Shown here: positions 1-6,409 of the stretch, piece by piece
Layout of the letters: each line of letters begins with the position of its first letter
Position numbering within the stretch: position 1 is the first letter of the stretch
From: Fimbriimonadales bacterium
Lineage (GTDB): Bacteria; Armatimonadota; Fimbriimonadia; Fimbriimonadales; ATM1
Direction of reading: 5' to 3'
Assembly: GCA_025922995.1 (NCBI GenBank)
Contig: JAICGT010000057.1
Coordinates: 1 to 7,238 of the forward strand
Length of the DNA: 7,238 bases
Translations under genes and position numbers: made by a program
Notes under the pieces: model-generated
Told to the model about the DNA's origin: nothing
What the model saw: only the letters and a program-made list of their open reading frames with translations
The model's database searches: none

Positions 1-1
1 C

Positions 2-982
2 GCAGTTTCCTCCTTGACGGGTCAACCTCTGATTATTCGCTCCGTTCGCGGCGGTCTGAGGCGGCCCGGAATCGGAGCTATCGACGCAGCGCTCGCTCGG
101 GCGCTGGGACAAGTGACGGGAGCGGAAGTGTCCGCAAGGGTCGGTGACGACATCCTGTCGTTTGCGCCGAAGTCTCCCCTTTCGCCGATGCGTGATTCCA
201 TCGACCTTCGGGAACTGGCGGGGCATTCGCAGCCCGGCAGCGCGGTGTTGGCGCTTCAAACGCTCATGACGCCTTTGGCACGGGCGGGCGCAATGTCGTA
301 CATTTCGTGTAGGGGGGGCACGCATATTCCATTCGCGCCGACTTACGAGTACTTCCGCAGCGTTACGCTTCCGGCAATGGCGTTGGCGGGTGTCGTCGGC
401 GTGGCGTCTATGTCGTCTGCGGGTTATCCGCCAAGGGGCGGCGGGGAAGTCGATTTAGAAGTCGAGCCCAGCGCGTTGAACGGCTTTGCCTGGAAGTCGC
501 GCGGTGAGTTAAAACAGTGCAAAGCGTTTGTGGTCGGCAGCGAGTTGCCTGAGTCGGTCGTAAAACGTGGCGCAAGTCACTTGGCGAACCTTGCGGCAGA
601 AAACGGGCTCGAAATGGATATCGAAACGATTCGCCCGAGTTCGAAATCGCCCGGCGCAGCAGTAACTTGCACGGCGATTTTCGAAAGTGGCTTCGGCGGA
701 TACCAATCTATCGGAGAACGCGGAAAGCCCATGGAAACTGTTTGTGACGAGGCTTTTTCAGAGTTGATTGTTTGGCTTAATGGCGATGCCACGGTCGACG
801 AGTTTCTTGCTGACCAAATGCTGATACCGGCGGCGTTTTCCGGAGAAGAGTGCTATTACAAGTCGCACCGAATAACGCCCACAATCACCACTGCCGCCTG
901 GGTGATCAAGCAGTTTATGCCCGCAAAGATTGCCGTGCTCGGTAAAGACGGCGGGCCGGGTGAGATTAAAATCTCGGTTTAG
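2..982 (+). CDS. rtcA: RtcA-family protein (RNA 3'-phosphate cyclase-like), 5' partial, catalytic His apparently absent
   Basis: Family role: RtcA converts an RNA 3'-phosphate to a 2',3'-cyclic phosphate through an adenylated histidine. The frame is open from base 2, and the residues before the first possible start (TTG at 14) already match the family, as in AVSSLTGQPL against the usual LALSLLTGKP. The real start is therefore upstream, with about 15-20 residues missing, including the GEGGGQ segment. Numbering from the TTG, visible hallmarks are the GSAVLALQT helix with its glutamine at 82, GGTHIPFAPTYEYFRSVTLP at 101-120 and the GYPPRGGGEV signature at 137-146. The C-terminal PTITTAAWVIKQFMP aligns with the family's H-x-x-T-N/A-I motif, but threonine 290 (bases 881-883) replaces the histidine. 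The usual PGLRPQH segment reads PGIGAID. The fold is convincing; cyclase activity is doubtful. It may be a non-catalytic paralog, as Rcl1 is in eukaryotes. No RtcB ligase gene is visible nearby. Confidence 0.85.
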   Translation, partial: AVSSLTGQPLIIRSVRGGLRRPGIGAIDAALARALGQVTGAEVSARVGDDILSFAPKSPLSPMRDSIDLRELAGHSQPGSAVLALQTLMTPLARAGAMSYISCRGGTHIPFAPTYEYFRSVTLPAMALAGVVGVASMSSAGYPPRGGGEVDLEVEPSALNGFAWKSRGELKQCKAFVVGSELPESVVKRGASHLANLAAENGLEMDIETIRPSSKSPGAAVTCTAIFESGFGGYQSIGERGKPMETVCDEAFSELIVWLNGDATVDEFLADQMLIPAAFSGEECYYKSHRITPTITTAAWVIKQFMPAKIAVLGKDGGPGEIKISV

Positions 983-2397
983 AGCGTGTGGATGCTCTTG
1001 CCGTGCGCGGCGGTCTCGTATGCTTCTAGAATAACTTCTGCAAGCGTTGGATGGGCGTGAATCATCGACGTCATGTAGTCTAGCGTAGCTTCCAGCTGAA
1101 TCGCCGTCGCGCCCACATGAATCAGGTCTGTGGCGTGCGGGCCGACGATGCTCATCCCCAACACCTCGCCGTATTTCTTTTCGGCGACGATCTTTACGAA
1201 GCCGTCCTGCTCGCCCGCTGCCATCGCCTTGCCGTTAGCTCGGAAATTAAACTTGCCCACCGTTACGTCGTAACCTTGCGTTTTCGCTTCCCCTTCTGTT
1301 AGGCCTACGGTCGCTATTTCCGGGATCGTGTAAACGCAGTTAGGAACGACTTTGTAGTCCATGGCCCGCTCTTTACCTGCGCAATTCATCGCGGCGACCA
1401 CACCCTCCATGCTGGCAACGTGCGCGAGTTGAATGTGTCCGATAACGTCGCCGATCGCGTAGATATTCGGAACCGCCGTCTGCATTTTGTCGTTTGCGAC
1501 CTCGACTCCGCGCTTGTGCAGTTTCACGCCGATTTTTTCGAGATTCATTCCATCTGTGTTGGCCTTTCTTCCCACACCCAGCAGCACGACTTCCGCCTCG
1601 ATGTCTTTTGTTTCTTTGCCGGCTTTTACCGAACATTTCCAGCCCGCTTTGGTCTTTGCGGCCTTCTCGACGGTCGCACCGAGGAGCACTTCGACACCGC
1701 GTTTCTTGAATGCCTTGGCTAGTTCAGACCCGAGGTCGGCGTCGAACATAGGAATAAGCGACGGCATCATTTCGACGACTGTCGTCTTGACGCCGAGGCC
1801 GCTGAATACGTATGCGAACTCAACGCCGACTGCGCCTCCGCCGACGATAAGCATGCTCTTGGGAAGAGTTGGCGCGAATACGGCGTCGTCGCTTGTCCAA
1901 ACGCCCTCTTCGGCGGTTTTGCCGAGGCCCTCTATCGGTAGGTAAATTACGCTCGAACCACCCGCGATAACAAAATTCTTGGCAGTCAGCTTCTTTTTCT
2001 TGCCCTCTTTCTCGACTTCGATCGTATTTTTGTCGATAAACGATGCGAAGCCCTCGACGTGTTCTATGCCGTTCTTCTTGAACAACATTCCAACGCCGCC
2101 GCGTTGCGTTTTGACAATCTTTTCGACCCTCGCTTTTATGGCTTCGAAATCGGGCTTTACCTCACCCTTGACCACGATTCCCATCGTGTCCGCATGCTTC
2201 ACCTTGTCGAGCGTCTCCACGGATGCAATCCATGCTTTTGACGGAATGCAGCCCCAGTTAAGGCAAGTTCCGCCAAGAAACTCTTTTTCGACGCAAATGA
2301 CTTTCAAGCCGAGTTGCGCAGCCTGAATTGCAGCTACGTACCCGCCGGGGCCGGCCCCGATCACAATCAAGTCAGCGTCGAAATTTGAATCAGCCAT
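979..2397 (-). CDS. lpdA: Dihydrolipoyl dehydrogenase (E3)
   Basis: This FAD-dependent enzyme reoxidises dihydrolipoamide with NAD+ as the cytoplasmic E3 subunit of 2-oxoacid dehydrogenase complexes or the glycine cleavage system. From the start at 2397 it has 472 residues, normal for the family. It shows the FAD-binding GAGPGG at 14-19, the redox disulfide GGTCLNWGCIPSK with Cys45 and Cys50, the NAD site GGGAVGVEFA at 186-195 followed by Glu209, the second FAD motif YAIGD at 313-317, and the C-terminal catalytic dyad HPTLAE with His449 and Glu454. No active-site residue is missing. The start is chosen because a strong AGGAGG lies 11 bases upstream and the protein then begins directly before the first beta strand. 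The frame also stays open for 40 more codons to an ATG at 2517, which has no ribosome-binding site. It is last in the minus-strand run, behind dapF. E1 and E2 genes are not in the window, so the partner complex is unknown. Confidence 0.95.
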   Translation of the reverse strand: MADSNFDADLIVIGAGPGGYVAAIQAAQLGLKVICVEKEFLGGTCLNWGCIPSKAWIASVETLDKVKHADTMGIVVKGEVKPDFEAIKARVEKIVKTQRGGVGMLFKKNGIEHVEGFASFIDKNTIEVEKEGKKKKLTAKNFVIAGGSSVIYLPIEGLGKTAEEGVWTSDDAVFAPTLPKSMLIVGGGAVGVEFAYVFSGLGVKTTVVEMMPSLIPMFDADLGSELAKAFKKRGVEVLLGATVEKAAKTKAGWKCSVKAGKETKDIEAEVVLLGVGRKANTDGMNLEKIGVKLHKRGVEVANDKMQTAVPNIYAIGDVIGHIQLAHVASMEGVVAAMNCAGKERAMDYKVVPNCVYTIPEIATVGLTEGEAKTQGYDVTVGKFNFRANGKAMAAGEQDGFVKIVAEKKYGEVLGMSIVGPHATDLIHVGATAIQLEATLDYMTSMIHAHPTLAEVILEAYETAAHGKSIHTL

Positions 2398-2408
2398 CGA
2401 TAAAGGTT

Positions 2409-2414
2409 CCTCCT
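2409..2414 (-). promoter_or_regulatory. Shine-Dalgarno sequence for lpdA
   Basis: On the minus strand the sequence reads GAGGAGGAACCTTTATCG and then ATG. The AGGAGG is a perfect anti-16S match, 11 bases before the ATG at 2397. It is the only strong ribosome-binding site seen at any gene start here. It favours the 472-residue form of LpdA over the 512-residue form beginning at 2517. Confidence 0.7.
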
Positions 2415-2528
2415 CAGGTAAAAGCGATTGAATCTGGCGAATAAGCGTTTCAACGCTCGGCGTCGCTTCGACGGTTGGCCCGTTCGACGGGGCAACATTG
2501 CGGGGCGGCTTATCCATCTAGTTCGGCA

Positions 2529-3416
2529 TCAGGACGAGTCCTGCGCAGCAGGAAGTATACCGCTTGGAAACCCGCCTTTCGTCTCTCCCGTGAACACGTG
2601 TCTTGCCTTTGCGCTCGTGTTCAAAGTGCCTTCCGGCCCAAGCGCGACCGCACATTCGCCGCCGGGATTCTTTACCTCGATAGCCACGAGCGAGCTGTTA
2701 CGAAAGATACAGGCGGCTGCGGCTGCGCTACCCGTGCCGCAACCCAAAGTCTCGCCGACGCCACGCTCCCAAATGCGAATCTCGAACGCATTGAACCGGC
2801 CTTCTCGTGGCCAGCACCAAATCACGCTGGTTCGCTGTGGAAACCATTCGTGGTTCTCGATCGCGGGGCCGAGTTCCTGAAAGTCCGCCTCTTCAGGCGG
2901 CCCCTCTACCAGCAACACCGTGTGTGTCGAGCCGACGTTGACTGAACATGCTTGCACCTTCCGGCTCCCTACCTGAAGCGGCGTATCGAAAATCTCCTCG
3001 ACCCCTGCGACTAACGGCACGGACCGCGGCTCGAAGTTTGGCTTAGGCAGACCGACATCGATCCAGCCTCCGAGTGAGAAATTTACGTCGATTACCTTTC
3101 CGCCATGCTTCAACGACGCGTTTTTTTCTGCAAAACCCGCACGCTTTGCATGCAGCGCCGCGCAACGCAAACCGTTCCCGCAGAAGTCTTCGGTGCCGTC
3201 GGGGTTGAACATTCGCATGACGACCGCGTCGCCATCCGTGGAGTAGGTCAGCAAGCCATCGGATCCGATGCCGAATTTGCGATCACACAAGGCGACAGCC
3301 AGCTTCGGGTAAGCATCGGCGGGCAATTCGCTTCCGAACCATTTCGCGACATCGGACTCTTCGACCAGAACGAAGTCGTTGCCGATGCTCTCGTACTTGT
3401 GAAACCGCAGATTCAT
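2529..3416 (-). CDS. dapF: Diaminopimelate epimerase family protein (DapF)
   Basis: DapF interconverts LL- and meso-diaminopimelate with two cysteines and no cofactor, serving lysine and peptidoglycan synthesis in the cytoplasm. The 295-residue product has the N-terminal GNDF at 12-15, FGIGSDGLL, the first catalytic cysteine Cys79 in FNPDGTEDFCGNG, and the second, Cys226, in WERGVGETLGCGTGSAA. Glu217 and Arg218 of the substrate site are present. Two expected asparagines are not: the usual GNPH reads GSTH (Ser163) and the usual RTNV reads RTSV (Ser197). The ATG at 3416 is used because homology begins at once (MNLRFHKYESIGNDF). A longer frame to 3503 would only add 29 unrelated residues inside the upstream gene. 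The upstream stop is just 2 bases before the ATG, so translational coupling is likely. The family is certain; the substrate is probably diaminopimelate, but the two serines leave room for another amino acid. Confidence 0.92.
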   Translation of the reverse strand: MNLRFHKYESIGNDFVLVEESDVAKWFGSELPADAYPKLAVALCDRKFGIGSDGLLTYSTDGDAVVMRMFNPDGTEDFCGNGLRCAALHAKRAGFAEKNASLKHGGKVIDVNFSLGGWIDVGLPKPNFEPRSVPLVAGVEEIFDTPLQVGSRKVQACSVNVGSTHTVLLVEGPPEEADFQELGPAIENHEWFPQRTSVIWCWPREGRFNAFEIRIWERGVGETLGCGTGSAAAAACIFRNSSLVAIEVKNPGGECAVALGPEGTLNTSAKARHVFTGETKGGFPSGILPAAQDSS

Positions 3417-3418
3417 TT

Positions 3419-5335
3419 CTATTGTAGGGGCTCCAGCCTTAGCCTTACATCGCACAGTTGGCCCTCGAACCACTTTCCGTCGGGACAGACTAGCGGGAAC
3501 CACCAGGCCGCAGGTCTCCGGCTAGTTTTTTCCATGCCAATTGTAGCCATGATTGCCTCGCGAACGGTGCGTAAACGAGCGATTTCGGCTTCGCGCTCGA
3601 TTTTCAGGCGACGATCACGGATCGCACGAACTTCCGGAGCGGAAGCCGCTTCGGATTTCTGCCGGCGAATGTCGCTGAGCCGATCCCACAAGTCTCTCCT
3701 TTCGAGTCGCAGTCCGGTCAGCTCATCACCAAGCTTGTCGCGTTCTTCGTGCTTCCCATTTCTAAACGCCTCGCCGCGGAGCCGTTCTGCCACTGCCCAG
3801 CGAGCCTTAATTTCGCGAAGCCTTTCGTGTGTCGACGCGATTTGGCTGTTGTAATCGCGAACCACGGCGTCGAATGGAGACATCTTTTTGCGCAACGACT
3901 CGTATTCTTCGCGAAGCGTTTGCCATCGTCCGCCTCGCATTGCTTGCAGCGCCTGCAGTAAGTCCGACACCGTGCGGGCTTTGCCGAGCGCGTCCAGGTT
4001 TTTCTGCTGCTGATCGGAAACGCATTTCCATGCGCTCGCTATCGTCGCCCCTGAAACAACGTCCGCGCCGAACGGTCCGCGCAACGGTTCGGGAAGACGG
4101 AACCACCGATTCGTATTCTTGAGAGCGTCCCACGCGTCGAGTTCGATCCGCAAAATAGGCTTCGCTGTAACTTCGATTTCTCGCTCTTTCAAAGCCTCGA
4201 TCATTTTGCGCGTCTGCGCAACGTACATCGAGGCTCCCTCATAGAAAGCGAACACGTACTCGGCTGCCATCATCGCGATGAGCGTAATCGCCTTGCCGAC
4301 GAGCACGACGTTCCCGAAAGCGTTCTCTACAACGGCCGCGAGGTCGTGAATCGACTCGACCGGTTTTTCGAGCTTAATGAATTTCGGATCGGGGGTCATC
4401 ACGACCAACATTTTCGGAGTGAGCCGAATCGTGCCTCTGCCTTCGCCCGGGATGACGAGGTCGAACGGAATTGCGCCTGTCCCGAATTTGTCCAGCGTAT
4501 ACACTTCGGAGTGCGCAATGGCGTCGTCGTAAGCCTGCTTGGCTTCATCCGCAGTTTGAGGATTGAGGAACAGGTCTACAAAAGCGAACCGAGGCAGGCC
4601 GGCAGTTTCCTTGTTTAAGCGCAGTAGCTTTCCGGTGCGGGTGATCTCGGCTTGCGACGGCCGTCCGGTCACGATCTGATGCAATCTCGGCAGCATGCAC
4701 TCGTAAAACTCGGCGAGTGTTTGGCCCGGGCAGCCGTCGCGCGCATCGCAAAGAATTGTTCGCAGCTGATCGATGACGATGTCCGACGGCTCTCCTTCTT
4801 CGAGGCACGCGCGGCTCTGCTCCAAAGCCCACGCGAACGTCGATTCGATGGCGTCGAACGCGTGGTGAATCGGCACTTCGGAAGTCACCTTCGGCGACGC
4901 GTTGTTGTAGGCGATTCCTCGCCAGCCCCATGCTTCCGTGGCTTTATCGAGAGCGTCGGCATCACCGCGCGCGATGCGGTCGATCGACACTCCCGCGGCC
5001 GCTAATGCCTCTCGCGTTACCGGCGTCTCGCTTCCGAACAGTGCGCTGAATTCGCCTGCGGCGGACCAGAAATCTCTGGTGGAGCCGTCGTTTTTCGGCA
5101 GCGCAATGAAGCGCTTATCGGATTCGACTCCGCCGGGAAGCTTGGCGAAATAATCGGTGTCGTGAACCCCGGCAACGAGCGAAACCGGCTCGTTTACGGC
5201 TTCTGCGAGAATCGGAAGCATGGCCTTAAGCGGCTCGTCCCAGAAGACGGATTGCCCAAGCGCGAGTAGCGGAACGCCCGGCGCTTCCTCGCGGAGACGC
5301 CGCAAGGTTCCTGCGACGCTGGGATGGACTTCCAA
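3419..5335 (-). CDS. Hypothetical protein, 638 residues, with C-terminal coiled coil
   Basis: I do not recognise this protein and assign no function. It is a long uninterrupted frame with codon use like its neighbours, and genes abut it on both sides. Visible parts: an alpha/beta-looking N-terminus with hydrophobic strands (VPLLALGQSVFW at 21-32, VSLVAGVHDTDYF at 51-63); a segment with three cysteines near 196-213; a compact middle region (GLPRFAFVDLFLNP at 246-259, then FDLVIPGEGRGTIRL and KMLVVMTPDPKFIKL at 291-322); an alanine-rich hydrophobic helix at about 344-366 that contains a lysine and is probably buried, not membrane; a charged heptad-like coiled coil at about 475-598; and an aromatic tail AAWWFPLVCPDGKWFEG. 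There is no signal peptide. The start is TTG at 5335, since an in-frame stop lies just upstream (5345-5347) and the first internal ATG (5221) would remove the N-terminal strand. It sits 26 bases after gap and 2 bases before dapF. Confidence 0.87.
   Translation of the reverse strand: MEVHPSVAGTLRRLREEAPGVPLLALGQSVFWDEPLKAMLPILAEAVNEPVSLVAGVHDTDYFAKLPGGVESDKRFIALPKNDGSTRDFWSAAGEFSALFGSETPVTREALAAAGVSIDRIARGDADALDKATEAWGWRGIAYNNASPKVTSEVPIHHAFDAIESTFAWALEQSRACLEEGEPSDIVIDQLRTILCDARDGCPGQTLAEFYECMLPRLHQIVTGRPSQAEITRTGKLLRLNKETAGLPRFAFVDLFLNPQTADEAKQAYDDAIAHSEVYTLDKFGTGAIPFDLVIPGEGRGTIRLTPKMLVVMTPDPKFIKLEKPVESIHDLAAVVENAFGNVVLVGKAITLIAMMAAEYVFAFYEGASMYVAQTRKMIEALKEREIEVTAKPILRIELDAWDALKNTNRWFRLPEPLRGPFGADVVSGATIASAWKCVSDQQQKNLDALGKARTVSDLLQALQAMRGGRWQTLREEYESLRKKMSPFDAVVRDYNSQIASTHERLREIKARWAVAERLRGEAFRNGKHEERDKLGDELTGLRLERRDLWDRLSDIRRQKSEAASAPEVRAIRDRRLKIEREAEIARLRTVREAIMATIGMEKTSRRPAAWWFPLVCPDGKWFEGQLCDVRLRLEPLQ
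3421..3426 (-). promoter_or_regulatory. Possible -10 box (TACAAT) immediately before dapF
   Basis: The minus strand reads TACAATAGAA and then ATG, placing a TAnnnT hexamer 4 bases before the dapF start and inside the end of the upstream gene. If used, transcription would begin at or next to the start codon and give a leaderless dapF mRNA. No convincing -35 box was found, and coupling to the upstream gene is an alternative way to start translation. It is listed mainly because three other genes here show the same arrangement. Confidence 0.35.
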
Positions 5336-5341
5336 CGCCCT

Positions 5342-5347
5342 ATTCTA
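5342..5347 (-). promoter_or_regulatory. Possible -10 box (TAGAAT) before the 638-residue gene
   Basis: The minus strand reads TAGAATAGGGCG and then TTG, placing TAGAAT 6 bases before the start codon inside the 26-base gap after gap. A partial -35 (GGGACT, 3 of 6 consensus bases) lies 18 bases further upstream at 5366-5371, over the end of gap. No well-spaced Shine-Dalgarno is present. This fits an internal promoter giving a leaderless message, although read-through from gap is also likely. Confidence 0.4.
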
Positions 5348-5361
5348 CTGCGCTTTGCTTT

Positions 5362-6372
5362 TTATAGTCCCTTCTCATCGAGAAACTTCACGAGGTCTGC
5401 GCAGCGCACCGAGTAGCCCCACTCGTTGTCGTACCAGCCGATGACCTTCGCCATGTTGTCGCCGATGCGCATGGTCAGGGCAGAGTCGACCGTGCACGAA
5501 AACTCGCTGCCGATGTAGTCACTGCTCACCAGCGGTTCGTCGCTGACCGCCAAGATCCCTTTCATGTCGCCGGTCGCAGCCTCGCGATAGGCGGCGTTGA
5601 TTTCGTCGGCGGTTGGGGCCTTATCGAGTTGGACGACCAGGTCGACCATCGAAACGTCGACGGTCGGAACACGCACGGCGAAGCCGTGCAGCCTGCCCTG
5701 GACTTCCGGTATCACAACGCCAAGTGCCTTCGCTGCGCCGGTGCTGGTTGGGATGATGTTCTGCGCGGCGGCGCGTGCGCGCCGCAGGTCCTTGTGGGCT
5801 TGGTCCTGTATTTTCTGGTCATTGGTGTAGCTGTGGATGGTCGTCATCAAGCCGCTCTGGATGCCGAATGAGTCCTGCAACACCTTTGCCATGGGCGCGA
5901 TGCAATTCGTTGTGCAACTTGCGTTGCTGATCACGTGATGGCTTGCCGGGTCGTACTTTTCTTCGTTGACGCCGAGGACGACGGTGAGGTCCTCGCCCTT
6001 AGCCGGAGCGCTGATGATGACCTTCTTTACGGTGTCGCCCAGGTGCTTTGCAGCCCCTTCGCGATCCGTGAAGATACCGGTCGACTCCAAGACGACCTGC
6101 GCGCCGGTCGACGCCCAGTCGATCTCGGCGGGGTCTTTACTTGCGAACGACCGCATACGCATGCCGTCGACTACGATTTCGTCTTCGTCGAACTCGGCTT
6201 CGCCCTTGAACGTGCCGAACGTGCTGTCGTATTTGAAAAGGTGCGCGTTCGTCTTTGGGTCGGTCAGGTCGTTAATGCCGACAACCTCCATTTCATTGCG
6301 ATACTTTTCGAGAATTGCGCGAAGAGTCAAGCGGCCGATGCGGCCAAAACCGTTTATTCCAACCCGGATCAT
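5362..6372 (-). CDS. gap: Glyceraldehyde-3-phosphate dehydrogenase, type I
   Basis: This tetrameric cytoplasmic enzyme oxidises and phosphorylates glyceraldehyde 3-phosphate to 1,3-bisphosphoglycerate in glycolysis, and runs in reverse in gluconeogenesis. The 336 residues are full family length. Seen are the Rossmann motif [10 protein letters not shown] at 5-14, the cofactor loop GINDLTD with Asp35, the active site SNASCTTNC with Cys153, the base His180 in [10 protein letters not shown], the S-loop [20 protein letters not shown], and the C-terminal WYDNEWGYS. Asp35 favours NAD, but the usual NAD-type Leu-Pro in the S-loop is Gln191-Ala192, so cofactor preference is not fully clear. The ATG at 6372 starts exactly at the conserved first strand; a longer frame to 6567 adds 65 unrelated residues antisense to the divergent permease gene. 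It heads the minus-strand run and is divergent from the permease across 37 bases. Confidence 0.97.
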   Translation of the reverse strand: MIRVGINGFGRIGRLTLRAILEKYRNEMEVVGINDLTDPKTNAHLFKYDSTFGTFKGEAEFDEDEIVVDGMRMRSFASKDPAEIDWASTGAQVVLESTGIFTDREGAAKHLGDTVKKVIISAPAKGEDLTVVLGVNEEKYDPASHHVISNASCTTNCIAPMAKVLQDSFGIQSGLMTTIHSYTNDQKIQDQAHKDLRRARAAAQNIIPTSTGAAKALGVVIPEVQGRLHGFAVRVPTVDVSMVDLVVQLDKAPTADEINAAYREAATGDMKGILAVSDEPLVSSDYIGSEFSCTVDSALTMRIGDNMAKVIGWYDNEWGYSVRCADLVKFLDEKGL

Positions 6373-6375
6373 ATG

Positions 6376-6404
6376 TAGGAGTATATCCCTCGGGGCGTTA
6401 TAAT
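6376..6404 (+). promoter_or_regulatory. Likely promoter of the ABC permease: partial -35 plus consensus -10 TATAAT, leaderless
   Basis: A perfect TATAAT lies at 6399-6404, 5 bases before the GTG at 6410. A weak -35 (TAGGAG, 3 of 6 consensus bases) sits at 6376-6381 with the ideal 17-base spacer. The predicted transcription start falls on or beside the start codon, so the message would have no leader and no Shine-Dalgarno. The -35 overlaps the -10 of the opposing gap promoter at 6380-6385, so the two promoters probably compete for polymerase. Confidence 0.55.
6380..6385 (-). promoter_or_regulatory. Likely -10 box (TATACT) of a leaderless gap promoter
   Basis: The minus strand reads TATACTCCTACAT and then ATG. 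The hexamer matches 5 of 6 consensus bases and ends 7 bases before the start codon, so transcription would begin at the A of ATG or next to it. There is no Shine-Dalgarno at normal distance; GAGGG lies about 14 bases away, upstream of the box. No clear -35 is visible. This would be the main promoter of the gap run. Confidence 0.55.
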
Positions 6405-6409
6405 CGAGC

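Noticed and set aside
962..975. Short inverted repeat GAGAT-TAAA-ATCTC at the rtcA/lpdA convergent junction, a possible terminator
   Set aside because: The stem is only 5-6 AT-rich pairs, there is no T-tract on either strand, and it lies within coding sequence.
1487..1945. 152-codon plus-strand open frame opposite lpdA
   Set aside because: It is a shadow of lpdA; the serine/proline/threonine-rich translation has no domain features and no ribosome-binding site was evident.
3417..3503. 29-codon N-terminal extension of DapF
   Set aside because: It overlaps the end of the upstream gene and has no DapF similarity; the canonical N-terminus begins at the ATG at 3416.
3105..3854. 249-codon open frame on the plus strand, opposite dapF and the 638-residue gene
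   Set aside because: It lies antisense to two well-supported genes, its arginine/serine-rich translation has no recognisable motif, and it is typical of antisense frames in GC-rich DNA.
5768..5785. Perfect 8-bp GC palindrome arms with a 2-base loop
   Set aside because: It falls in gap over the conserved RRARAAA codons, so GC-rich Arg/Ala codons explain it; there is no T-tract.
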